A stretch of DNA of 49,322 nucleotides, taken from NCBI GenBank assembly GCA_913009685.1, contig CAJVXP010000016.1, positions 1 to 49,322 on the forward strand, given 5' to 3'. A program made the translations under genes and the position numbers. Under the pieces are notes generated by a model that saw only the letters and a list, made by a program, of their open reading frames with translations, did no database searches and was not told the DNA's origin. Positions within the stretch are counted from its first letter, which is position 1; each line of letters begins with the position of its first letter. Source of the DNA: an uncultured Bacteroidota bacterium (GTDB taxonomy: Bacteria; Bacteroidota; Bacteroidia; Bacteroidales; F082). Shown piece by piece: positions 1 through 8,982 of the stretch.

Positions 1-432
1 TACCCTTGTGTTTTTTTCAGAATTCGCTATTTCAAAATATTTGTCGCTCTTATCGGAATATGTCGAACTAACAGCACTAGAAATCCGTATTTTGTAGTAT
101 TTACCTGTGGGAATTGATACCGATGTTGAGGATAACGTTCCATTCGTATATTTTTTAGCTGTATTAATATACCACGAATAGCTACTCCCGCTAACATTTG
201 ATGCTAACCTCAAGGTGTCGTGCGTGCCATAATTAACTAAATCTATGTTCACTGGTTTTGTAAAATTATCATTCCACGAAATCAAATGTCGTGTTTTTAA
301 TGCCCATTGGATATTGGCATGATTCGGCTGCAATACCTTAACAAACGGTGTTCGTGCGGCTGCGCTCATCGTCCCGGCTATCATCAAAACAGCAAGGAAA
401 AATGTCGTCAGTAAGTGAAAACGTTTTTTCAT
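1..432 (-). CDS. Secreted surface protein with Kre9/KNH-like Ig-fold domain (C-terminus beyond window)
   Basis: Partial gene. I translated 144 codons from an ATG at 430-432 with no stop before the window edge, so the C-terminal part lies outside. Residues 1 to about 26 form a signal peptide (MKKR, hydrophobic core, cut near SAAA). The rest matches the bacterial 'Ser-Thr-rich, GPI-anchored-like' beta-sandwich module (Kre9/KNH type): a start like VLQPNHANIQW, the HLISWNDN strand, SYSWYIN and a KYYKIRISS strand followed by SDKYFEIA. Such modules are common in exported Bacteroidota proteins, often in several copies before a T9SS sorting domain. The gene lies 53 nt downstream of another exported-protein gene on the same strand, so the two may be co-transcribed. 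The catalytic or binding role cannot be told from this fragment. Confidence 0.8.
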   Translation of the reverse strand, partial: MKKRFHLLTTFFLAVLMIAGTMSAAARTPFVKVLQPNHANIQWALKTRHLISWNDNFTKPVNIDLVNYGTHDTLRLASNVSGSSYSWYINTAKKYTNGTLSSTSVSIPTGKYYKIRISSAVSSTYSDKSDKYFEIANSEKNTRV

Positions 433-485
433 GATTTTAAAATTTATAGTTTATATTTCTTCATTTCTTTTTTTATCTGTTCAAA

Positions 486-2009
486 TTACTTTCTTACAAC
501 GAGTTTGATGGTTTTTGTATATTTTCCGGACAAAAGTGTTGCGAGATAAACTCCGGATGGAAGTTGTGCTGTTGAAATCTCAAACCGGTATGTTCCTTTT
601 TTTAATTCTCCCTGAAATATGGTGGCAAGTTTCTCACCGGTCAGGCTGTATAAATTAACACGTACCCTTTCACGGGAATCCACCCCGAGATGAATGGTTG
701 TATGATTCACAGCCGGGTTGGGGGCAAAACGATATTGGAGAACAAAATCTTTCACATCACCAACACCCGTAGAAAGCGGAGCATTATATTTAATTATTAC
801 CTGGTATCCGGTAAAATAGGCTAAAGCACTGCCATAATTATAGAAAATCTGTAAGACTCCATCGTTATTTTGCGACCAGCTTCCCGTTGTATCCCAAGAA
901 TAGTAATTTCCAACGTAGGCGTTTCCAACGCTATCGTAATTATATTGTGCCAGGAAAACATTCCCCCAGGCAGTATCATTTTCCCATTTCTGATATAAAT
1001 AGGCCTCTATTCCGCCATAAGTATCGTAAGTATATTGTCCTTTTTCAAAATAAACCCAGGTACTGTCATTCCAGTTTTCACCAATGCCGCTTTCAAGCCA
1101 GCCAAATTGATTATACGAATAATGGTAACGTTGGTCATTTACCCAAACACTGTCATTCCATATTTCCCCGGTATAGGACATCCTGTTCCTTACGGAATCG
1201 TAAGTGTAACTTTCCTGATAATAATTAATCCAACCGGTATCGCCCCGGTTTTGCACAAGACCATGTATCAAATTGGAAGCCGAATCATAAGCATATCTAA
1301 CCATCTGACTATTAACCCACAATGAATCCTCCCACTTCTCGGATAAAGAAAGTTCGAGGTTCCCCAAGGAATCATAAGAAAAAAGATTGAAACTGCTGCT
1401 TATCCAGGTGGAGTTTGTATCGGACCACACGGCGCTATAAGAAGCCACTTTATTTCCGTTGGCATCATAAGTAAAATGACTGCTGTCGGAATAGGTCCAG
1501 CCATTACCGTCCCACACTTTCCCGATTTGAGAAACAACATTGTGATTCACGGCATAAGTGTTAATGTTGAGGGAGGCATTCTCCCAGCTTCCGTTGTTCC
1601 ATGTTTTCGAAAGTGAAGTCAACCTGTTGCCAACCGAATCGTAAGTAGCGGTATCTTTGGAGACATATGTCCAATACCCGTTAATTGTCAATTCTGTATA
1701 AGAGGACACCTTGTTGCCGGCAGAATCGTAGGAATAAATATAGCGTTGGGGATTGGTACCATTGGAATAAACCACAGCGGTATCGATATGGTAGGTAAAT
1801 CGATTGATGGATTTTTCTTTGTGCCGGGGTTTAATAAATTTTTGCCATTGAAGCCCCATCCGGAACCCGGCAGGAAGTGTTGTCGTGTTAAATTCATGTA
1901 ATATCTGCCTCCGGGTTTGATTGTTTTGAGGAACATTTTGCCCCCAAACAAAAGAAACAGAACAAAAAATAACCGAAAATAAGATCAATATTTTGGCAGA
2001 TGTTTTCAT
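486..2009 (-). CDS. T9SS-exported YD-type repeat surface protein
   Basis: A 507-residue exported protein. Residues 1-23 are a signal peptide ending VWGQ. From about residue 90 to 400 there are ten imperfect repeats of about 30 residues, each with a YxYDSxGN-like start and a W(N/E)DSxWVN-like centre, for example YTYDSVRNR then IWNDSVWVN. They recall RHS/YD repeats but lack an RHS core or toxin domain. Residues about 431-507 form a T9SS type A sorting domain: NPAVNHTTIHL, VNLYSLTGEKL, LPSGVYLATL, and a basic end TKTIKLVVRK. The protein is therefore inferred to cross the outer membrane by T9SS and be surface-attached or released. It is followed 53 nt downstream by a second exported-protein gene. 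The ligand is unknown; a carbohydrate-binding or adhesive role is only a guess. Confidence 0.88.
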   Translation of the reverse strand: MKTSAKILILFSVIFCSVSFVWGQNVPQNNQTRRQILHEFNTTTLPAGFRMGLQWQKFIKPRHKEKSINRFTYHIDTAVVYSNGTNPQRYIYSYDSAGNKVSSYTELTINGYWTYVSKDTATYDSVGNRLTSLSKTWNNGSWENASLNINTYAVNHNVVSQIGKVWDGNGWTYSDSSHFTYDANGNKVASYSAVWSDTNSTWISSSFNLFSYDSLGNLELSLSEKWEDSLWVNSQMVRYAYDSASNLIHGLVQNRGDTGWINYYQESYTYDSVRNRMSYTGEIWNDSVWVNDQRYHYSYNQFGWLESGIGENWNDSTWVYFEKGQYTYDTYGGIEAYLYQKWENDTAWGNVFLAQYNYDSVGNAYVGNYYSWDTTGSWSQNNDGVLQIFYNYGSALAYFTGYQVIIKYNAPLSTGVGDVKDFVLQYRFAPNPAVNHTTIHLGVDSRERVRVNLYSLTGEKLATIFQGELKKGTYRFEISTAQLPSGVYLATLLSGKYTKTIKLVVRK

Positions 2010-2363
2010 TAAAGTTGTTCAGTAAAGTTTTTTACATATAAATTATTTCAAGTACCTTATTACGTTACAAATTTTATTCCAAAATTTCATCATGTTGCTA
2101 TCTTTCAGTATTTACAAGCCCTTCCGCAACATTTGGACTTTTTATCAATTCGACTTTTTTTTTCCGAAATGAGATATTTTTCCCAATATGAGACGTAAAG
2201 AACTTTGCTTCCCATCCTAAACAGCTTATTAACAACTCACCACCCTCTATCTTCAAATAGAAAAAAGCATGTAAAGATACAAACTTTTTCTATTAAAATC
2301 AACTATTATTTATTTTTCCTTCGTTTTTAACGTGGAAATGTTGGTTTTTTCACTTTCCAATAC

Positions 2364-2538
2364 GAAGTTGTTTAAAGTTAACTTGTTGTTTTTGAATGGA
2401 AAATACTGTAAATCAGCAAATAAATATCTTTTATTATTGACCCACCTCTACGCTCCTCCCAAGAGGAGAATAATGGAATTTATTTGCTGATTTACAAAGA
2501 TTTATCGTTGAATTGTTTTTTAAACTTTAAACAACTTC
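2364..2538. mobile_element. 175-bp nested palindrome, MITE-like
   Basis: Outer arms are a perfect 16-bp inverted repeat: GAAGTTGTTTAAAGTT at 2364-2379 and its complement at 2523-2538. Inner arms are a perfect 18-bp inverted repeat at 2408-2425 and 2478-2495. In the centre CTCCTC (2453-2458) and GAGGAG (2463-2468) form a third small hairpin. The element is flanked by TAC on both sides (2361-2363 and 2539-2541), which could be a 3-bp target duplication. It has no coding capacity. The layout fits a non-autonomous transposon derivative; a large folded RNA or a terminator-like structure is the alternative. Confidence 0.55.
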
Positions 2539-2688
2539 TACTTAAAAAGGAGACGAATAATCATAAAATCATTTCCTGAATAACTATTTACAGCACATCG
2601 TATTCAAAATTTAATTTTTAACTATTACAAACTAATGCTCTTTAGCGTGAATTTAAAAACAGTAGTTCATTACTAGTATGATTTTTTT

Positions 2689-2696
2689 TACATTTG
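2689..2696 (+). promoter_or_regulatory. Candidate -7 box for the EF-G paralog
   Basis: TACATTTG matches the Bacteroidota -7 consensus TAnnTTTG. It lies 129 nt before the start codon, implying a long leader. No clear -33 TTG is present, so this is only a candidate. Confidence 0.35.
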
Positions 2697-2825
2697 TCGG
2701 CCTGATACATTTTGGCATCCTGTTTTTGGGGGTTTGGATATTCAAAACTTCTTAAAAACAGGGCCGGAACAATTTGAAATAATATTTTTCAACAATAATA
2801 CTATTCGATTAAAAATTAATAACAT

Positions 2826-4961
2826 ATGAAGGTTTATAAAACAAGTGAGATTAAAAACGTAGCACTTATTGGCGGAGCCAAATCGGGAAAAACCACCATG
2901 GCCGAAGCCATGCTGTTAGAGGGGAAAGTAATTAACCGAAAAGGGAGTATAGAAGACAAAAACACTGTTTCCGACTACAAAGCCATAGAACAGGAGAGGG
3001 AACATTCGGTTCATTCCTCCCTGCTTCACACCCTGTATGATAATAAAAAGATTAACCTGGTCGATGTGCCCGGCTTTGCCGACTACGTGGGCGAAACTAT
3101 TGCCGCATTAAACGTTGCTGATACTGCTTTTCTGCTGATTAATACCCCTTCGGGAGTAGAAGCTACCACCGAAACCGCCTGGAGGCAAGCGGTTGCTGCC
3201 AACAGCCCGGTTGTTTTTGTTATGAACCAGATGGATCACCATGCTGCACATTTTGATGATGCTGTAAATTCGGTAAAAGATTATTTTGGTGATAAAGCTA
3301 CTATTGTTCAGTATCCTGTAAATGCAGGCGAAAATTTTGATACCATTATCGACCTGGTTTTAATGAAACAATTGAAATACAAAAACGGTGGCGGGGAAGC
3401 TGAAATTTCAGATATTCCGGACAGTGAGATGGCCAAAGCCGAGGATTTGCATTTAAAGCTTATTGAGAATGCTGCCGAAGGGGATGAAGCTCTCATGGAA
3501 AAATATTTTGAAAATGACACACTAACCATTGAAGAGATGCGCGAAGGGCTGCGTCTGGGACTTATCTCTCGTGCTATTTTCCCGGTCATGGTCTCTTCGG
3601 CCAAAATGGGTATCGGTGTAAGCCGTCTCCTCGACTTTATCAGTAAATCGTGCCCCTCACCTGAGGATATGCCGAGCAGAAAAACAACTGACGGAACAGA
3701 ATTTCATTACGGTGCTGATGACCCGGCTGCCCTGTTCATCTTTAAAACCTCCATTGAACAACATCTTGGCGAAGTTTCCTTTTTTAAAGTGTATGGCGGA
3801 GAGATTTCAGAAGGCATGGATATGATCAATCCCCGCACCGGAAACAAGGAACGGATTACCCAGTTGTTTATCCTCAATGGGAAAAACCGCGATAAAGTGG
3901 AAAAAGTGGAAGCCGGAGACATCGCCACGACCATTAAGCTGAAAGATGTTCAAACAGGCGACTCGTTGCTTGACTCCAAAAAAGCAGATGCCGGTTTTGA
4001 GCCTTTCACCCTGCCTAACCCGCTATATACCGTAGCCATTAAGGCCGTCAATTCGGCTGATGATGAGAAGCTGGGGGCCTTGCTCAACGAAATGCATAAA
4101 ACAGACCCCAGCCTCGGTATTGAGTTCTCACGCGAGCTGAAACAGCTTCTCGTAAAAAGCCAGGGAGAGTTTCATGTGAACACCGTAAAATGGTACCTCA
4201 CCAAAGCCAACGGCTTAGAGGTAGAAGTTTTTGTTCCAAAAGTTCCTTATCGCGAAACCATTACCAAAATTGCAGATGCCAGCTACCGCCACAAAAAACA
4301 ATCAGGCGGATCGGGGCAGTTCGGCGAAGTACACATGCGCATCCAGCCGTATGTAGAGGATTATAAAAAGCCTACTGACTTCCCGGTTCGTGGCACCGAA
4401 GAACATGACCTTCCATGGGGCGGTAAACTTATTTTTAACAATTGTGTTGTCGGTGGTGCTATTGACGCCCGTTTTATGCCGGCTATTATGAAAGGCATCA
4501 TGGAACGTATGACCGAAGGGCCTCTTACAGGCTCGTATGCCCGCGATATTATTGTGTACGTTTATGACGGGAAAATGCACCCGGTCGATTCCAATGAGAT
4601 TTCTTTTAAACTGGCAGGCAGAAATGCTTTCAGCATGGCTTTTAAAGATGCCGGGCCGAAAATTATGGAGCCTGTTTACGATGTGGAAATTATTGTTCCC
4701 GAAGATATGATGGGCGCTGTGATGACTGACCTGCAAGGTCGTCGTGGAATGATCATGGGCATGGGCAGTAAAGGTAAGAACCAGGTTATCCGTGCCAAAG
4801 TACCGGGTGCCGAAATGGCAAGGTACGCTACTTCGCTTAGTTCCATCACTTCGGGAAGAGGCGTTTTCTCTATGACATTTGACCAATATCAGCAAGTTCC
4901 GAGCGATGTTCAGGAAAAACTGCTAAAAAAATACGAAGCCTCACAAAACGAGGAAGATTAA
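2826..4961 (+). CDS. Elongation factor G paralog (EF-G2-like)
   Basis: A 711-residue protein with the full EF-G domain order. The P-loop is GGAKSGKT (16-23), the G3 motif DVPGF (80-84), the G4 motif NQMD (134-137) and the G5 motif SSAK (257-260). Domain IV begins near KVPYRETITK, with HKKQSGGSGQFGEV inside it, and domain V has LQGRRGMIMGM. Canonical EF-G has DTPGH, whose histidine is needed for GTP hydrolysis; here it is Phe84. Switch I is also altered (QEREHSV instead of ERGITI), and G4 has Gln for Lys. These changes are seen directly. Bacteroides EF-G2 is a paralog reported to support translation without detectable GTPase activity, and I infer this is the same kind. It has its own terminator and no ribosomal-operon neighbours, so it is not the housekeeping fusA. 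Confidence 0.88.
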   Translation: MKVYKTSEIKNVALIGGAKSGKTTMAEAMLLEGKVINRKGSIEDKNTVSDYKAIEQEREHSVHSSLLHTLYDNKKINLVDVPGFADYVGETIAALNVADTAFLLINTPSGVEATTETAWRQAVAANSPVVFVMNQMDHHAAHFDDAVNSVKDYFGDKATIVQYPVNAGENFDTIIDLVLMKQLKYKNGGGEAEISDIPDSEMAKAEDLHLKLIENAAEGDEALMEKYFENDTLTIEEMREGLRLGLISRAIFPVMVSSAKMGIGVSRLLDFISKSCPSPEDMPSRKTTDGTEFHYGADDPAALFIFKTSIEQHLGEVSFFKVYGGEISEGMDMINPRTGNKERITQLFILNGKNRDKVEKVEAGDIATTIKLKDVQTGDSLLDSKKADAGFEPFTLPNPLYTVAIKAVNSADDEKLGALLNEMHKTDPSLGIEFSRELKQLLVKSQGEFHVNTVKWYLTKANGLEVEVFVPKVPYRETITKIADASYRHKKQSGGSGQFGEVHMRIQPYVEDYKKPTDFPVRGTEEHDLPWGGKLIFNNCVVGGAIDARFMPAIMKGIMERMTEGPLTGSYARDIIVYVYDGKMHPVDSNEISFKLAGRNAFSMAFKDAGPKIMEPVYDVEIIVPEDMMGAVMTDLQGRRGMIMGMGSKGKNQVIRAKVPGAEMARYATSLSSITSGRGVFSMTFDQYQQVPSDVQEKLLKKYEASQNEED

Positions 4962-4967
4962 AAGTGA

Positions 4968-5003
4968 AAAAAGCCGGAGATGGTGCCCTCTCCGGCTTTT
5001 TTT
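4968..5003 (+). terminator. Rho-independent terminator after the EF-G paralog
   Basis: A 10-bp stem AAGCCGGAGA (4971-4980) pairs with TCTCCGGCTT (4989-4998) and is followed by a T run. It starts 7 nt after the stop codon. It may also serve the convergent gene on the minus strand, since an A run precedes it. Confidence 0.85.
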
Positions 5004-5043
5004 ATACCCGTTTTTTGGGGGCAAAAGTTTGAGAACAAAACAT

Positions 5044-6801
5044 CTACTTGTTTTGTTTTCTCTTCGTTCTGTATTGTGATTTACCTGGTTCGGCTTTGGT
5101 TTGCGTGATGGATTGAAAATTCTTGCGGTTTATCGTGTTGATACCGGGAATCATGGTTGCTTTTAACCCGCTGAAAATGGTTTTCCAGAAAAAATTACCA
5201 AATCCTTTCTCCACATCCCTTTCGAAAAACATCTTTGCCACCTTAGGCTCTTTACCGACTCCTTTTCCGGGATTATTTTTCCGGATAAAGGAATTTACAC
5301 TCCAGCTTAAAAACGTATTTTTCGTGTGCTCATCCTTTTTCATAACAAACAAATCCAGGTTGTGATAAAGCATTTTCATGGTTCCGAATGAATAGGTCGT
5401 ATTGGCGCTTCCTTTTAATATCAGGCTGTCCAATACGCCGCCATTGAATTTCAGGCCGGAAGCAGGAAAAATTGCCGGGTTAAATATTGACAAGGGAACC
5501 GGTTTGTAAATATCCGCTTTGAAAAAGAAAGTATCGCTTCGCGCTGCAAGAGGAAAAATAATTTGTACATCCAGTGGCGCTTCCTTCATAAGGCTCCCCC
5601 GGAGACTCACTTTCATGTTGTTGTTTTTCCTCCATAAATATGAAAAATTGGTAATATGTGTAATAGTTCCTGAAAGCCTGCTGAAATTCACGGTTAGTGT
5701 CTGACTGGTTAAATTCGTTTTTTCACCATAATCGAAACGGGCATTCTTAATCCGTATCGTATCGATTCTTATTTTACTTTTCATTTTTTTCAACACCTGG
5801 ATCGGCAACAGCGGACGCCGGCTGTGGTCAAACGGAACTCTTTTGTCGCGGTATAGGTTAATGGCCGGATTTAAAATAACAATTTTCTTTATTCTGATTT
5901 CATTTTCTGTTAAAAAACGGTAAAAATCGGCACCGGTAAAGGCAATTTCATCCGCTTTCATATCAAAACGTTCCTGCTGGAACTTAATGTGTTTTGAAAA
6001 ATCGGTTTTTGAGTAAAGCGGACGGAAGTGAAATCCCTCGAAAATAAGTGTCTGGTCTTTTAGGTTAGCTTTGAGTTGTTGAAAAGCTATCTCATAGAGG
6101 TTGCTGTTAAGTTTCAGAATATTATCTTTCACTTCGAGCGATGCATCTTGCAGCGAAGGATAAAAATAGTTGTTGTTATGCCAGCTTTTCTTTAGCTTTA
6201 GGCCATGTATGGTTACTTCAATATCTTTGTTGGTAAGTACGTACTTTTTCTCTTTATAGTTATAAATTTCCAATTTGCTTTTTTTAAAGGTTACCGTTCC
6301 AATGGACAAGCCTGTAATTCCCGGCACTTTAACAGAATCCCCAACGGTTATATTTTCATGTTTTTTTATCCTCCCCCGTTCGGAAGGAAGTTGTTTCCCA
6401 TTAAGTTTATATAGTTTTATCAATGGTTTTTTGATGGTTATTTTTCTGATAATCCAATCATTATCTTTTAATGCCGCTATAAAATCAATGCCGGCTACCA
6501 CAACTCTTTTTACCTCTATTTCAGGAACAATATAATTGTAGCCGGTTTTATTCAGGCTATCCAGAAAAGCCGAATCAGGGAGGAGCTTGAAACCTGTCAG
6601 GTTAACCGAACGGTTGAGGATATTAAACCCTGCACGGCTATACTCAATGTGATAGTTTTTTAGATGCTCTTTGACAAGAAACCGATCAATTTTCTTTTCC
6701 AGAATCGTTGCTGTAATGCTGTTAAAGATAAGGATAAGAACCACAAGAATCAGCAAAACAATTCCCAAAATCCTGAGAGTTCTCTTTTTTATTTTAGCCA
6801 T
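5044..6801 (-). CDS. Membrane-anchored AsmA-like periplasmic protein
   Basis: A 585-residue protein with one N-terminal membrane helix (about 9-29) after a basic start, so the bulk should be periplasmic. Just after the helix comes the pattern FLVKEHLKNYHIEYSRAGF and SVNLTGFKLLPDS, which resembles AsmA/TamB/DUF748-type proteins, whose long beta-groove is linked to lipid transport or outer-membrane maintenance. The remaining sequence alternates beta-strand-like segments (LRGSLMKEAPLDVQIIFPL) with short loops. The C-terminus is strongly basic (RTKRKQNK). No enzyme motif is visible. The gene stands alone and converges on the EF-G paralog. The family assignment is tentative. Confidence 0.6.
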   Translation of the reverse strand: MAKIKKRTLRILGIVLLILVVLILIFNSITATILEKKIDRFLVKEHLKNYHIEYSRAGFNILNRSVNLTGFKLLPDSAFLDSLNKTGYNYIVPEIEVKRVVVAGIDFIAALKDNDWIIRKITIKKPLIKLYKLNGKQLPSERGRIKKHENITVGDSVKVPGITGLSIGTVTFKKSKLEIYNYKEKKYVLTNKDIEVTIHGLKLKKSWHNNNYFYPSLQDASLEVKDNILKLNSNLYEIAFQQLKANLKDQTLIFEGFHFRPLYSKTDFSKHIKFQQERFDMKADEIAFTGADFYRFLTENEIRIKKIVILNPAINLYRDKRVPFDHSRRPLLPIQVLKKMKSKIRIDTIRIKNARFDYGEKTNLTSQTLTVNFSRLSGTITHITNFSYLWRKNNNMKVSLRGSLMKEAPLDVQIIFPLAARSDTFFFKADIYKPVPLSIFNPAIFPASGLKFNGGVLDSLILKGSANTTYSFGTMKMLYHNLDLFVMKKDEHTKNTFLSWSVNSFIRKNNPGKGVGKEPKVAKMFFERDVEKGFGNFFWKTIFSGLKATMIPGINTINRKNFQSITQTKAEPGKSQYRTKRKQNK

Positions 6802-7112
6802 TTTTGAGCATATTAGCAGGAGTATGACAGGTTAAAAGTAGCGAAAATTAAATTCATAGCAACGTTGTGTAAACAAAATAATATTTTTAAGACCGGATTC
6901 AGGGCACAGAACCTGCTAACCCTTTGGCTTGTGCCGGAAGACACTTGCCGTTTGTGAAAATGGTGTATAAAAATGGCGAAGAAATTTTATATTTTCTCCA
7001 GACGCTAAAGTTGTGAATAGCCACGATTTATACCGGTTATTTCTATGCAAACCTTTAGCTTCCGGTCAGCCTTAAAATCCCGGGCATTTTTCAAGTAAAA
7101 GAAAAATTCAAA
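6802..7112. other. 311-bp intergenic region without a gene
   Basis: Spacer between two minus-strand genes. It must carry the promoter of the AsmA-like gene; the nearest box, TACTTTTA on the minus strand near 6839, deviates from consensus at the last base. No hairpin terminator, repeat or RNA gene was recognised. Confidence 0.5.
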
Positions 7113-8396
7113 TTAATACTTCAGCAATTTACGGCTAAAGCTATGTCCGTTAGATTCCGTAAAACGCAGGATATAAAGCCCTTTAAACAGGTTGCTCACA
7201 TCCATGGTCAGTTGCGAATCTCCTTTGGAAACGGAAAACTCCCGTTGCATAACCTTCTGGCCCAGCAGCGAGAAAACCTCCACTTTCAATGAGGTTGTTT
7301 TGGCAGCATTAACCTTGAAATTCAGCACGTTGTTCACCGGATTGGTAAAATCCAACTGATCAATATCAGAATGCATTTGTGGAATGCCAACAGGTTGGTT
7401 TACGGTAACCTTCAGGGTAACCGGAAGATGGTCTGAATTATTATAAAGTGCATTCAGCACGTTTTTCGGAACAGAGGTATTCGCAGGCGAATCATCAATA
7501 GCCAGATTAAAGTGTTTGCCATCTTGTCCTACCACATCGAAACTTCCGGAAATATATTTTACCTTTTTGTTCCCGGATTTTACGTTATTGGAAAGTAAGA
7601 TGAAATCAAAACGGTCGTCCATCCCGCCGCCAACGGCACAGCCTCCACCGGAAGTATGTGTACTTTGTGTGTGATAATGACTGTATTCGGGGTTATTGTG
7701 CCAATTGCCAATTTGATTAACCGGATCGTTAAACCGGATAGCTGCATCTTTGTAGTTTATAAACGCCTGAAAAGCAGGTTCAGTATCCGTATAAACATTA
7801 AAGTCGCCCATCATCAAATAATTTTCGTCAGGATGGTGTGTGGCAATATAATCCATGGTGTTGTCGGCCATAACAGCCCGCTTAGCTACGTCACCTGATT
7901 TATTTCCGGCTTTCAAATGTGCCACCACACAATAGATAAAAGTAGTATCGCCCTGGTTCAGATTGGCTGACTTATAATACAGTTTATATATATCAATATC
8001 GCGAATATCAGTTTGGGCAATGGTGTGTCCGGCTTCTCCCAGTTTGTTTTTGTTGTAATAAAGTACGTTCATGGTGTACTGATACCCATTCGACTGCGTA
8101 TCGGAAGCTTTGGCGTAATAATCCACGCCATCAGTATTCAGGCCGTTGTTCAGCAGATAATCGTGGTAAGAGCGTGTTGTTGTCATTTCGTTTACCGAGA
8201 TAATATCCGGTTTGACATAGTGCACAATAATAGCGTCATAGCCGGTTTTACGGGCAACATTGTTATTAGACGATGTGCAATAGCTTGTAAAATTCCCGTA
8301 ATTCAATAAGTTATATTGCATGATTGTAAGCGTGTCCTGCGCCTTGGCGGTAAGGGTTCCGAGAATAATGAATAACCAAAGTAATAGTTTTTTCAT
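7113..8396 (-). CDS. T9SS-exported endonuclease/exonuclease/phosphatase-fold protein
   Basis: A 427-residue exported protein from the ATG at 8394-8396; an upstream in-frame TTG adds two residues but sits closer to the -7 box. A signal peptide ends near LTAKAQ. The EEP domain follows: TIMQYNLLNYG, ISVNEM, MMGDFNVYTD and SDHLPVTLKV carry the expected Asn, Glu, Asp-Asn and terminal Asp-His residues. The last 75 or so residues are a T9SS sorting domain (FTNPVNNVLNF, VEVFSLLGQKV, LFKGLYILRF, ending SFSRKLLKY). It probably acts outside the cell on nucleic acid or phosphoester substrates, perhaps scavenging phosphate or nucleosides. The substrate cannot be told; the fold also includes sphingomyelinases and phosphoinositide phosphatases. 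Confidence 0.88.
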   Translation of the reverse strand: MKKLLLWLFIILGTLTAKAQDTLTIMQYNLLNYGNFTSYCTSSNNNVARKTGYDAIIVHYVKPDIISVNEMTTTRSYHDYLLNNGLNTDGVDYYAKASDTQSNGYQYTMNVLYYNKNKLGEAGHTIAQTDIRDIDIYKLYYKSANLNQGDTTFIYCVVAHLKAGNKSGDVAKRAVMADNTMDYIATHHPDENYLMMGDFNVYTDTEPAFQAFINYKDAAIRFNDPVNQIGNWHNNPEYSHYHTQSTHTSGGGCAVGGGMDDRFDFILLSNNVKSGNKKVKYISGSFDVVGQDGKHFNLAIDDSPANTSVPKNVLNALYNNSDHLPVTLKVTVNQPVGIPQMHSDIDQLDFTNPVNNVLNFKVNAAKTTSLKVEVFSLLGQKVMQREFSVSKGDSQLTMDVSNLFKGLYILRFTESNGHSFSRKLLKY

Positions 8397-8412
8397 AGAC
8401 AAAAAGTTTCTG

Positions 8413-8420
8413 CAAAAATA
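8413..8420 (-). promoter_or_regulatory. -7 box of the exported EEP gene
   Basis: TATTTTTG on the minus strand matches TAnnTTTG exactly and ends 16 nt before the ATG, predicting a leader of about ten nucleotides. No good -33 element. Confidence 0.55.
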
Positions 8421-8516
8421 AGGAACACAGATGAATTCCGGATAATAATTTCCGTAAAATCAACAATTTTAAAGAATCTTTAAGATTTTTTCACAAAAAA
8501 GGCCGGAATGGTAAAA

Positions 8517-8798
8517 TCAGAGCTTTGCTTCCTCTTCCACAGCAGCTTTCCGTTTTTTATAATATCGTGCACCCACATACTGTCCCAAAAAGAAAGCCCC
8601 TACCAAAAAAGGATAGGTGTAAAGCTGGAAACCAAGTTTAAAATGAAAACGCAGAAAGACAATCACCGGGATGGGCAAATGTACAGCAAGAAACCACCGT
8701 AATGAAAATTTTTTCACCGAGGCCCGCCAGTAGCCCCAGGGTATATTGAAGAAAAAGGTAATCAAAGTAACAATCCCAAGATTAATATATTCTTGCAT
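8517..8798 (-). CDS. Small integral membrane protein, unknown function
   Basis: A 93-residue protein from the ATG at 8796-8798 (MQEYINLGIV). A longer frame reaches 8843, but a perfect -7 box (8820-8827) lies inside that extension, so the shorter start is preferred. About three hydrophobic segments are visible (LGIVTLITFFF, FLAVHLPIPVIVFL, YPFLVGAFFLGQYVG), followed by a charged tail KKRKAAVEEEAKL. I do not recognise a family. It is separated from neighbours and probably monocistronic. Confidence 0.65.
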   Translation of the reverse strand: MQEYINLGIVTLITFFFNIPWGYWRASVKKFSLRWFLAVHLPIPVIVFLRFHFKLGFQLYTYPFLVGAFFLGQYVGARYYKKRKAAVEEEAKL

Positions 8799-8819
8799 AA
8801 AACGTGCTTTTAGTGCTGG

Positions 8820-8827
8820 CAAAACTA
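8820..8827 (-). promoter_or_regulatory. -7 box deciding the start of the small membrane protein
   Basis: TAGTTTTG on the minus strand, 21 nt before the ATG at 8798. It would fall inside the coding region if the start at 8843 were used. Confidence 0.5.
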
Positions 8828-8953
8828 ATAAGAAATGTTTCAAACAATTCTTATAAAAGCAAATTTAATTTTCTTTCCGTCAGAAAAACCGTAAACTGCC
8901 GGCAACAACCAGACTAAAGTAATAATACCCGGGATTTTTATCCAAAATATCCC

Positions 8954-8961
8954 TATGTTTG
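8954..8961 (+). promoter_or_regulatory. -7 box of the glutamine synthetase gene
   Basis: TATGTTTG, 21 nt before the ATG at 8983. The promoter looks intact although the gene is broken. Confidence 0.5.
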
Positions 8962-8982
8962 TGCGCCAAAATATTTAAGCCA

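Larger units (their letters stand above)
2010..2825. other. 816-bp intergenic region between divergent genes
   Basis: AT-rich spacer between the T9SS cargo gene (minus) and the EF-G paralog (plus). It holds the palindromic element at 2364-2538 and a possible -7 box at 2689-2696. No open frame of convincing length or composition and no RNA gene were seen. A near -7 box on the minus strand (TATCTTTA, near 2276) may belong to the cargo gene but is imperfect and distant. Confidence 0.7.

Noticed and set aside
4302-4895. 197-codon open frame antisense to the EF-G paralog
   Set aside because: It mirrors conserved codons of EF-G domains IV-V; composition is His/Asn-rich in the way of antisense shadows.
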